Assembly: GCF_000165425.1 (NCBI RefSeq)
Contig: NW_001799032.1
Coordinates: forward strand, 111,918 to 175,917
DNA from: Paramecium tetraurelia
Taxonomy: Eukaryota; Ciliophora; Oligohymenophorea; Peniculida; Parameciidae
Reading direction: 5' to 3'
DNA length: 64,000 nt
Under the pieces are notes generated by a model. It was not told where the DNA came from and made no database searches. It was given only the letters and a program-made list of their open reading frames with translations. Both the position numbers and the translations under genes were made by a program. This document shows positions 22,892-33,864 of the stretch, one piece after another (positions within the stretch are counted from its first letter, which is position 1; each line of letters starts with the position of its first letter).

Positions 22892-25733
22892 TCAAATAAT
22901 AATCTCAAATTTCGCATTTTAAGTAATTTAGAGGTCTGAGAAACACTGATCTAAATTTAATGTTGCACCGTCATAGAACATTTCTCCATCATTAAACTTA
23001 TATTTTAATTTAAATTCCTATAAGAATGTCTTAAATTTTTGATTCATCTTCACATATTCTGTGTACTCCTTTTCATCCTAATCTATCAAAATGATTTTGA
23101 TAATATTATGATCCAATTTGTATATTAGTTCAATCTCTTTGTTATTATTCTGTAGAGATTTCAAAATGAAATCATTGGGTAATGCTTATGTCTAATCTCT
23201 TAATTGATAAAGATAATAATTCTCCCTATTCAATTTCTGTTGTTCCTTGAAAAGCTAAACAGTCATTTTCTAATCAATAGTTAAAGTTCTAATCTTATCA
23301 TCGACATGCAATATCAATGTACTATCTAACTCCTCAATGAATAATTCTTAAGAATCTGGCACTTCTAATTCTGCCAAGGTGCTGTCTTAATTGATTTCCC
23401 TCTCTAAATAATATACTCTAATCTTGTTTTGATGATTCTGGCTAAGAATCTAACTGATTTTTGTGTCCATTCTGCAAATCTTTTAATACTACAATTCCTT
23501 TGTTTTATAGCTCATAAATTTAATCGTCACTAATAAAATATAGTGCAAGTGGTCGTTATTGTAAATATTTTCATCTCGGAATGAGTTTTAAATGTTTATC
23601 TCGCGATTTCCCTCCTAAATTACACATTTCCCTTTGATATGGTTCTTAATTGCATAACCAATTATGTCTTCTGGGTAGAAGTCAATTTCCACCACGTTAT
23701 GAGTGTTATTTAAGTCAAACAATTAAACTTTACTAGTAGATTCTATAGTAATAACTGTGTTTGGGTCTAAATTTAGATCGATTAACTTAATAGTTTGATC
23801 CATTAGGTTATTGGCAATATAACATCTTGATTTTCTTTTTGCTATGTCTCCCAGCATTCCTCCCAATGTCTTAAACTTATTAAATTTACCCTCATACACA
23901 GTTTATAAGTCTTAGATTTTATATTTCACATTTATATTCTTCTTTGAAATCCTGAGCACCTTACCAATGTATTCTGACAATTCATCATCATCATTTATGT
24001 CATCATCTTTATTTTCATTTTTGTTGTCGACCTAAATACAAACCTCGTCTTAGAATAAATCTGTGTATAAAGACTTCATTTGTGACACTCTGTCTGTCTC
24101 ATAGAATCTGGATTCTGATTGTTCTATATTGTTATCCAACAATAATTCGATCTTAAAGTGAAACACCTTACTTACTGTAAACATTACATTATTTTTAAAA
24201 TTCTTGATATATTCATTCTCATGTAAATCTTACCCATTTAGTAGTATTTTGCATTCATCTGTAATCTTAAATTGGTTTATCACTTTCTCTTTTAGATCCT
24301 TCACTGTGTCCAAAAAATGTATACACATTTCTTTTATTTATCTCTGATTCCTAGTCCAAATCATCAATTATACTATCATGTCTGACAAACAATATTGAAT
24401 GATATCCCCATCCTAGATTCCTTCTGACTTATATGTGCCATTCAAATCTATCAATTAACCATTCTTATACGCTTTTATTCTCAAATTATCATAATTAACA
24501 TTCGTCATTATTTCCTCATTGATGATGTCCTCCGATTTCACCTATTTTGTAAATGAGTTGCCTTCATCATCTTGGAAGGTGACATTAAAGGTAATTGAAA
24601 ATTCTACACCATTTCATACTAAATCAAATACTCATTTTCTTTAAATTTGATACTATTAAAAATTAGTCTCTCAGTAATTTCGACTATATTACCATTAACA
24701 TAGAATTAGAATACCTTTCCTTTAAAAGGTTGTAATTCAAAAATAGTTGAAAAATAATCTAAATTGGATACCTGTTTTGAAAAATGAACTTACTCTTATA
24801 CTTTACTTACAAATTTTATGATCATAGTCTTTTCTAGTATTTTATTTGTTATCTTAAATTCAGCATTATCTGCTAAATCTAAGCTTCCAATTTTTGTGTT
24901 GTTTTCTAACATTTTGTTAAGATAATAAACTTATAAAATTTGATTTTAATGTATTTGTTCAACTTACTTGTAGTATTTAATGAACTCCTCTATAGTCATA
25001 TTAACCGAAACATTAAATCTATATGTTTTGCTCTAATATGAAATTTAAATCTTTTGCAGGCTCTTTATTTTCATTTTCAATTCAGCATTCTAATAGATTT
25101 TGTAGAAAAAATATGTCTTTCGATCTTCCAATTATTGACCTCTGAAATATAATTCTATTTCCTCTTCAATACCAAGCTTTTGTCTAATCTTCTACTTTAT
25201 TTTATCCAAATATGAAAAAGCATCAATCTAAAACAATTATAGTTTGTCTTAATATCTAATATAAAAAATCGCTTAAACTAGATAAAATAGTTCTTATTAA
25301 TAAAAGAATATTTGGCAGAGGAATAAATTTCTGTCTAAAACTTGATTTTTCTTAAGAATTTTAATTGGGTACTCTTCAATTTTTATTGTATTCGCAATTT
25401 TTTTTTCAATTTCTATTAATTACTAACATGCATCCACTTTATCCAATATAAGCTTATATTTCTCTCATCCTTATCTATGTGTTATATTGTGAAGCTTTCT
25501 ATTTCTTCTGAAAAATTGATATATATCACATTATTTTTGAGAGAATTAAGGTCATAATGTATATCTCTGACATTATTTTCATCAGCAATATACAATTTAG
25601 CTTTCGCAGGAAATCCTTTTTGTTAATTTAAGAATTGAACAACGTCGCTGATTTTTGCTGAGGAAGATTTGGGTTCATATTCCAATTTGAATGTGTTGTT
25701 ATTCACAATGATCTCGTATTTTTTCATTGACAT
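22892..25733 (-). CDS. Tandem ubiquitin-like (beta-grasp) repeat protein B
   Basis: A second protein of about 937 residues with the same build as gene A. Unit endings include LYFRGQQLEDRKTYFFYKI, YYLNKMLENNTKIGSLDLAD, AYKNGQLIDLNGTYKSEGI, ILLNGQDLHENEYIKNF and, at the C-terminus, MFYDGATLNLDQCFSDLQI. The first unit opens MSMKKYEIIVNNNTFKLEYE. One 28-nt intron near 24602-24630 (GTATTTGA...GTGTAG) restores the frame. A further frame irregularity near 25460 is unexplained. An acidic insert (NDDDEL) lies near the middle. Around 11 to 12 units are present. The end is KFEIII with no Gly-Gly, so conjugation is not expected. Confidence 0.75.
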
Positions 25734-25740
25734 GTGACAT

Positions 25741-26330
25741 TTATATATTTATATATAATAATACAGTTTAAATTTCTAATTCATAAATCTATTCCACAAG
25801 CATAGTGCATTTAAAATACTATTATATTCTGATTTACAAGTAATTTTTAAGCAATTTATACTCCTTCATCCTTTCATTCATGTGCTATTATAAATATAAC
25901 AAGATTAGGTTAAAATGCTTATTGTTGTAATAATTTTATATTCGATTAAAATAAAATATTAAATTTTTGAGATGTATTTGTATTTTGTTTAAGTATTCTA
26001 GAAATTCATTCTTAAACTTAAATTGAATACAAATGAATCTTAAAATGTATACAGTTCCATTTTCAAATTTATGACTTCACTTCTAGCTCTAGATACCGCT
26101 GAAACATATGAAACATATTGAATGAATGAAATTTTCTCAATCTGAGGAAATGGTATGTTGGTTCAATTTTAATTCTTAGTTTTTCATTCAGATATGCTTA
26201 CAAATTAAGATTACTTCTCTGATTTATAATTTGCTCATCAAATATAGATACTGTGTTTGAATCCTTATTTTAGTTTAATTTAGAAACCCTCCGAAACTTT
26301 CAAACAACAATTATATAATAAATTTACAAA
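25741..26330 (-). CDS. Possible gene of unknown function upstream of tandem-Ubl gene B
   Basis: The minus strand carries frames that look coding: DSNTVSIFDEQIINQRSNL, then RFHSFNMFHMFQRYLELE-like sequence and, in a second frame, NGTVYILRFICIQFKFKN followed by a helical stretch with HMNERMKEYKLLKNYL. They do not join without a one-base change, and the 3' end would run into the start of gene B. Coding character (balanced hydrophobic and charged residues, Q codons TAA/TAG) is the only support. It could be a decayed gene or a chance frame. Confidence 0.3.
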
Positions 26331-26493
26331 CCAAAGAGTTTATTAATCTATAATTAGCTAACTTATATCTTATAAATATATTTTCATACATGTTTACTTC
26401 ATTAACTACCATATATATCGCTTAACCAAATAATACCATACAGTTCGATCTTTATAAAATAATAATAAATTTATTATATGCTTTAAAATTAAT

Positions 26494-26796
26494 ATGTCTG
26501 AAAGCGAAATTTCATTTGATTTCAATGATGATGAACCTGTCGAGGAAGTCAAGTCATCTCACATGTAAACTAAACCGGAGAGATAAATGATGTCATTTTC
26601 TAAAAGTGATAAAAAGGACAAAAAAGAAAAGTTAAAGCAATTACAAATCACAATGCAAGGATAGAATTCAAGCAAATAGTAAATGACAAAGGATTTGTTA
26701 TTCCTATTAAAGTTTGAATAACATATGTTGAGTTCCATTAATAGTTTGCATTAGAGAATTATGAGATCTTTAGAAACGGAGGCTCCTGGAAATTGA
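26494..26796 (+). CDS. Small charged protein of 100 residues
   Basis: An intact frame without introns: acidic start MSESEISFDFNDDEPVEEV, a central Lys-rich stretch (SDKKDKKEKLKQL) and a helical end (LLFLLKFEQHMLSSINSLHQ, then TEAPGN). It stands alone between tandem-Ubl gene B and a kinase gene. The charge pattern would suit a small nuclear or scaffold-associated factor. No family recognised. Confidence 0.6.
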
Positions 26797-26972
26797 ACTC
26801 ATTTATTAATATTATTATATATATAGTTTGATGTATAATTTAAACTTCAAATTAACATGATTATAAACTAATTACTAAAAATAATTAAATTTCTAAACTC
26901 TAAAATGTTAAATAGAAATTTAAATTCAAATTTATAAATACAATTATAATGTTATATATCGAGTAATTGAAA

Positions 26973-28386
26973 TCATTTTCTTTTTAAAGGAGGCAACTCT
27001 AACTTTTGCCTTACAATTTATCTAGATTTAGCTGAATTGTCATTCAAAATCTCGTCAATTGTTTTGGGTCTCACAGAGGCCTTTTGTTAAAAGCACTTTT
27101 TGAATGAAGCTATTGTATACTTCTAATCTTCTAGTGTATTCAAATTGTCAAAAGAAGTCTTTGGCTTTGATTTTGAATTTTACTTTGATTTCTAATCTTT
27201 CGGACTTTTGGATCTCATATTTTTTATTTTTTGAATATTTGATACCATTTTTTATTTTTATGATTTAGGATTGGGTAAAGATTAATACTGCTACAAAAGT
27301 TTTTTCTTATCAGTCAATTTTAATAATATCTCATCATTTGGATATGGTTGTTAAATTGGACAATTTTTCATTAGATATTGTAAAAAGAGCAGTAACTTAA
27401 ATGACTATTGTAATGGTTAAATTAATTACATTTCGAATTTACTGATCCTTAATAAACTATGATATTTGCTCATTATAAGTTAATGGAATTTTATCTGAGA
27501 AATTTCGAGTAATCCAAGGATGAATCAATGCCTAACCGACACTATACCTTTCAATGGGTTCAATTGTAGTCAATTTTTAGATAAGATCCTTTGCTAATGG
27601 GCTCATGTGATCTGATAATTACCATATTGGATTCATGATTTTCTTGATCACTTAATCTCTAGTGTCGTTTTTATTATAAAATGGATGCTAACCAGAATTC
27701 AATAACATGTACATAATAACTCCGCAACTCCATGAGTCAACTTGTTTACTATACTATCTATTATTTAGAATTGAGTACAAATTTCTCTTTAAATTACTCA
27801 GGAGCCATATAAATGACAGTTCCACATTTTTTATTAAGCAAACTATAGAACATGCCTTCTGATGCAAACTTGAAACTTAAGCCAAAATCAGCAATCTTGA
27901 CTGTCCTTATGTCAGTTGTGGCAAACATGATGTTTTCTGGTTTTAAGTCTCTATGAATGATTCTTTTCTCATGTAAATAGTGAACTGCTAATAGAATTCC
28001 TTTCATAATAATCGCAAAGTCCTCATCAGTATATTCTTAATTCATACGCTGTGCCAATGTTCCTCCTTTCATGAGTTCCATAATTAAAAAAAATTAATTC
28101 TTATTTTCTGTTATCTTCATAAGAAATCTTAAGTACTCTTTTGCATTGGACGATATGAGGATGATTTAACTACTAATAAATATCTGATTCAATTTATGCA
28201 TCTTTGAAAAGTGTTTTAGAAACAACCTTAATAATTACAAGATTATTTAACCTTGACAGCACACTCTGTATTATCTGTTAAGTCTGTTGCCTTATACACT
28301 TTTCCAAAGCTTCCCTCTCCGATCTTTGCTATTTCTTTTATTTAATACATTTCTTGTAGAAAATCTACATCCTCACCTTGGAGCAT
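26973..28386 (-). CDS. CAMK-type Ser/Thr protein kinase without EF-hands
   Basis: All kinase motifs are present: IGEGSFGKVYKA, ECAVKVV, FLIMELMKGGTL, catalytic loop IIHRDLKPENIMFA, IADFGLSF, the GTVIYMAPE end of the activation segment, and VDSWSCGVIMYMLL. Introns of 25, 22, 25 and 25 nt join the parts; a 22-nt one precedes the hinge segment. The C-terminal tail is basic and Gln/Ser-rich (RSKSPKDQKSK) instead of the calcium-binding EF-hands of a CDPK. It lies between tandem-Ubl genes B and C on the same strand, 90 bp upstream of nothing but the end of gene C. Whether it phosphorylates those scaffolds is speculation. Confidence 0.88.
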
Positions 28387-28476
28387 TAATTTTATAATTA
28401 ACAATATTATTATAATAGTGTCATAATTCTAATAATATTAATTTTAGATCATAAAAGGCAGCGTTTAAATTCAAAT

Positions 28477-30852
28477 TCAATTTTATAAATCTTGGAAAGT
28501 CTTGACTTCGGATGCCTCATGGTAAGAAAGCTATTCCTCAAATATAATGTTCTCATTAGGATTATAGTTTATGCTATTAATCGTAGAAGTCAAGTCCAAA
28601 ACTTAGTTCTTATATAAAAGTCTATTAATCTTGACACCTAATTTGTTAATGATGCTTTTAAGGCTCTCATCCAATTCTGCTATCATCTTTTGTACTGTTC
28701 CACTACGAGCATTTTAAAAATTCATTAATAATTAAGAGTGATACCTTATTATGGAATTATTTTCAATAGGCAAATCTTTTATGTTTTTATGCATTTATAT
28801 GGTATAATTATAAAAAGTAAAGTTAGTCCCAATTATCTAATTTTTTTTTAAAGCAAACTCAAAAGTATTTTCAAGTTCTGCTTAAATTATTTATTTTAAA
28901 CCATTCTAATTCACAAGTTACAAGGTTAAGGTAGTTATAAATTAAACCCTCAAGTCCGAACGAGTTTGATTAATTATATTGTTAATTTAATAGATAGTCT
29001 CATTTTCATCGACCTTTTTCTAACCTATAAAGAGATCGAGTACTTAATTTCTTGGTGATTGATATCTGTATTTGATTATCTGGCAAAGAGCTTTTGCTGT
29101 TTAGTTCTATTTCATATTAATATGGGCGCAACAACTAACATGATTGACATATACACACAATTCTATTATATCTTCTTGAGATTACATGTCATTTTGGACA
29201 TCAAATTCAAATTTAAAATTATTGTTTCCCTTTAAGAATTCTATTAATGACAAATTTTTAACTTAAGGTTGTATATTCTGTAGTTATAATTGTTGATTAA
29301 GATTATTCGATGCTTTGAATTGTTGTTCTATTGAAGAAATGGGTAGGTTTTAATCTACAATTACTTTTAAAGCTTGACCTTAAACCTAGGCTTGAAATAT
29401 TACAAAATCAGTGAAATAATTTAAGATGGAATTTGAAATAATATTTAATTTATCAAATCTCCATTTAAGATCAAGTAATTAATTGCCAAAATATACCTTA
29501 TAATATTTTGTATCCTTTAAAGTTTCCGTCTGAACAATACCTTAAAAGCCATCCATAATAGTGCAAGTAGAGGAAATTTTAATTTATTTAGACGATTTTG
29601 TGTATTTATTTTGAAAAGTGATTGTGATTTAAGTCATGTCCTCACTTGGCAGATGTAAATCTTAACGTATATCTTATAATTAATCTTAGTTATAATATAA
29701 ATCTTATTGTTAATCCTGTTTTATTATCTAATAATTAATAATGCATTCTGATTACAAATCTAGTTATTTTAAATTGAATTTTTTATCTTTTATTTATTCT
29801 TCTAGAAAATATTAAATGGTTTCAGTGTATTTGTCATGATTTATTAGTATATCCAGATCAGCTAAGGTAGAATTCACAGCCACTCTCTCGTATTGCTTCA
29901 TAGAGTATTGATTTTGCAATAAGATATTAATCTTATTATCAGAAGGTTCTTTGATGAGAGTTAATTGACTATATATAGGAATACATTCTTGATTTAGAGT
30001 ATTACTTATATCAAGAAGGTTTTTCTTAAGTTTGTATTCTAATGTTAATGGAATAGTATTTTCTATTTTAAACTGTTGTCTGACCTTGCGTATTAAATCA
30101 AATACTTCCATACTCCCTGGTATAGTAATCAATTTATTGTCTTGATTTTAAAATGCTACATTATAAATGAATTCCTATCGAAACTCAACATCCCATGGTT
30201 AGTCTAGTGGTATGTTTAAGTTTATGTATAATAAATCAGGGTTTATATTTAGTTATCCAAGCTTAAAAGTAATGAGTTCATCGTCAATGTTTTACTAAAT
30301 TTTGAATTAATTAATGTATTTAGCAATTGGTTAAAAGACATCAATTGTAATTTCCATAATCTATTATTTGTACTATATTTGCTATTGCTTTTTGATTTGA
30401 ATAAAAACTGTAAGATTTTAAAATACTCCTTACTTCCCCCAACATTCTGACCCAAATTAGGTCCCATCCTCAGAGTTAGTTATCTATATCTCACATTATT
30501 TGATCTTGATTAAGTTTGATATATGGACTCTAAACTTGTTGGCTGATTCATATACATCTGTAGCAAAATTGATGGTCCCTAAAAATTCATGAACACATTA
30601 AATTGTTATTTTTTTTGATAAAATTACATCTATTTACGAGTATAAATTTATCTCAAGATCCTGAATTGTTTTATTAATATCAACTTAAATATTATCAATC
30701 TTCAATATTGCTTGTAAACTATCTCTAACCTATTTAGCAATATTCAATCTGTTAAATAATAATTGCAGAATATTTAACCCTGTTTAATATGGATAAATTT
30801 CAATAGATTCCATTATGCTGAGTTGTTAAACCACTACATTTACTTTAATCAT
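28477..30852 (-). CDS. Tandem ubiquitin-like (beta-grasp) repeat protein C
   Basis: A third intron-less frame, 791 residues, beginning MIKVNVVVQQLSIMESIEIY. It shows about ten units with the same rhythm: strand, hairpin, helix and a terminal LDLxxxI-type strand. Good examples are GSMEVFDLIRKVRQQFKIE followed by LTLEYKLKKNLLDIS, and the last units KALCQIIKYRYQSPRNQVLD and RLLYKNQVLDLTSTINSINY. The units are more divergent than in gene A and the F-x-G-x-x-L motif is often degraded. The end (EVKTFQDLQN) lacks Gly-Gly. The frame is very rich in TAA/TAG Gln codons around residues 370-420. Beta-grasp assignment is weaker here than for A and B. Confidence 0.68.
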
Positions 30853-31756
30853 CTAGAGTTAAGAAATGTAAAAACAATTTCTATTAATTTTTATTAATAA
30901 TTATACTTATTTTTTTAACAGATTTTGTTAAAAGAATTCTTTACTCATATTTTATAGAATTCATAGCCATAAGTTCTTAAGAAGATTCAATTTCAGAATT
31001 TGAAGACAATAGATAACAATTTTTAAAATTATTTTAATCACAATTACACAAAATAATATAATATTTCTTCTTATATCTATGAATTGTTTAAGTGATTTAA
31101 AGATTTTGTCTAATTTAATGACATAATCAGTTTGATTTGATACAGAAAGGTTAAATTTTAAATATCAATTGGATCTCAATCATATTCCATTTTATAGTAA
31201 GATTTGTTGATATTTCAATTTAGTTTATTTCGAACTCAAATAATCCATAATTGTATTTTATTATTTGGATAATTGATAAATTTTGTAAATTAATTCATCA
31301 TATTTGTTTTCATAGTTTTCGCACATTCTCAACCTGAATAATGAATAAAAAATTAGTTAAGATTATTAATTAATAATTAACTTCTTATTATTTCTATATG
31401 ATTATTCAATTCTCGATTACTTATTTATGTGACACTTAAATTTGTATATAGATTAGAATAGTTTATAGAAATTATATGATTTATCAATAAAATTAAATAC
31501 ATTATAGTATAAATGAAAATAATGGGAATATAATATTTTATTTTAATACAATTTGTAAGTACAAAATATTTGATTAATATAAATGAATTCTGATTGATTA
31601 TGTTGCACAATTTAAATAAATTTAAAATATATATATTAAAACATTTATTACTCTTTAGGATGAAAAAACTGAATAATTTATAATAAAAGTAAAATATATT
31701 ATATAACTCGATGTAAACAAAAAATATAGTCACTATACTGATTCACTTCAGCGTGT
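30853..31756. other. Intergenic, about 0.9 kb, no gene seen
   Basis: Extremely AT-rich. A 102-codon minus-strand frame at 31425-31733 is mostly Ile, Leu, Tyr, Asn and Phe, as expected of AT-rich noise. Confidence 0.55.
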
Positions 31757-32400
31757 TCAGCAATCGGAATCAAGTTCATAATTGATATCATTCGATCTTT
31801 AACTTTCACAAGGTTGATCTTCTGGAAGAGAATTCATATGGCTATACTCACTAAATGATAGTTAAATTCAAATTACCTTCCCATAACTTAATCCCATCTA
31901 TAACGAAGGTATTTGTAGTAGCGATTCTTAACCATGCTGACACTCTTGCCTGGAAATGACTTTGATATTTTATAAAACTTTGGTCCTATCTTAAGAACAA
32001 GCTCCAAAATTCTCTTATCTTCAACATTAGAGAAAGGATGGGCATTAGATTTTGGTTTCTCCATGACAAGACACACCTTCAATCCATTTTCTTTAATATG
32101 GATAATAGGTTTAGGGGCAGGGCGCTTCTTTTTCTTGTGATAAGTGTATTGAATTCTTTTTGGAGGACGTCTTCTTTGAATTGGTAATTTTATTTTTTGA
32201 ATTTCTTGCTGTTGTGGAGTCGATAAATTCGAATCTAACGAAAGACTTAATATATATTATCTACCTTAATCTACACAAGTGCTTAACCCTTAATCCGAAA
32301 AAATAAGAGTATTTGGAGAACTGACAAGACCAAATAGTTCAAGCTCTTCTTCAAACAATTCTAGTTTTTATTCTTCGTATGTATCCACAAAGTTTATCAT
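31757..32400 (-). CDS. Myb/SANT-like DNA-binding protein
   Basis: After one 26-nt intron near the 3' end the frame codes for about 205 residues. The N-terminus is acidic (QKLELFEEELELFGL). A strongly basic Pro-rich block follows (IQRRRPPKRIQYTYHKKKKR). A single Myb-like repeat then reads VEDKRILELVLKIGPKFYKI, SKSFPGKSVSMVKNRYYKYL, with the usual spaced aromatic residues and the NRYYKYLR recognition-helix end. The tail is acidic and ends LDSDC. This is typical of a ciliate Myb transcription factor or telobox-type protein; the target is unknown. Confidence 0.78.
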
Positions 32401-33536
32401 TTGATTTTTTTATGATTATTAATGATTTTTCATTTTAATTTTAATTGCAATTTATAGAGTTGAATATCAGTTTTAATGACGAAAGGTATTTATAATTGGA
32501 AAAATCAATTAACTTAAATTAATTCAATTTACGTGATTATAAGATCTAAATTCTTAAGAATTCCGGAACATTTTAATTGTTTTTTTTCATTTTCAAAATC
32601 TTTTACTTTTTCCACTTTTTCCAGGTTCAGAAAAAGACAAATAGACAATTTTCATCCTTTTTTGGTTGATTTATGTAAATCTATGAATCTCAACTGCTTT
32701 TCCGAAAATTGTAAAAACACCTTCCTATCCCTTTAAATTCAAAGTATAATCAAAAATTGATATCAATTCGATAATTTAATTAATAAAATCCAAATAACTC
32801 ATCGCAGAATATGCAAATTTCTATTAATAACCAAATTCAAAAAAACTGTATATTTATGATATCACAAAAGTAAGTTTATTTAGAAATTTATTTTACTTTT
32901 GGTTCAAATTGCATGGCATTCGTTTTTTTTATAATTTACTGAGAGTTCATAAATGAGAAAACTACAATAGATCCTTTAATCAAAAATCTCTTCGAAACTC
33001 AGTGTTTGTTTCACATATGTTGCTTCTATACCAGCTGCCTTAAATTTTAGGAATAAGTTATTTAAACCTATTTTAATAACTAAATAGATTGCAAAAACAC
33101 GTATTATATCTGATTATAATATATAAAATTGACAAATTTAAATTAAAACAAGATTCAGATTTTTCACTTCAGTAGGGTATCAAATTTTAAAGTGATAGCT
33201 TAATAGCCATTTTTTTAGCAAAACTATGTTCATGATATTACAAATTCTTTATTATCAATCATTATTAACATCATATTTGTTGAGACTTTAATTATAAATT
33301 AAATTGAAACTTTTTCGAAATTCTTAAATATAGATATCTGTTTCCTTGAAGTATTAAGCCTTTAAATAGGAGCAATATCTTAATTAAAATGCTAAGATCT
33401 TGATATAAGGATCATTAAATGAATATAAGGAAATCAATTATTTTCTTATATTGGCTTTAAAAGTTGTAAGAAATTAGAATTAATATAAATCTTGATATAT
33501 TTAATAAATGAATATAGAAGTTGAATTCAAAACTTT
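32401..33536. other. Intergenic, over 1.1 kb, no gene seen
   Basis: AT-rich sequence with long T and A runs. A 67-codon plus-strand frame at 32533-32736 is rich in Phe and Ser from T-rich DNA and is not convincing. It separates the Myb-like gene from the 3' end of the VWA gene. Confidence 0.5.
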
Positions 33537-33813
33537 CCTTATTAATATTAATATAGATCTGCCATATCTTCATCTTCGTCCCCCTCTTCTAAATTTGAAT
33601 CCTCTGATATTTCATTTTTCTAGAAATTTACTGCGCAAAAATTGATATTTTTTATTTTAGGACTCTCAGAAGATTTCATAAGTGGCTGTGAATTCATTTA
33701 AGGTTGCTATTAAGGTGGTTGTAAATCCATTTAAGGTTGCTATTAAGATGGTTATTATTTGTTATCATCTCCTTTAAATAATAATGCTGCCTTTTCAAAA
33801 AAACTTGGTTAAA

Positions 33814-33864
<51 letters not shown>

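Noticed and set aside
19121-30852. Polyubiquitin or polyubiquitin-intein (BUBL) genes
   Set aside because: Units are far too divergent, lack Gly-Gly joints, and no Hint-type domain was found.
31425-31733. Minus-strand frame of 102 codons
   Set aside because: Nearly all Ile, Leu, Tyr, Phe, Asn and Lys, as expected from 85% AT noise; no flanking exons.
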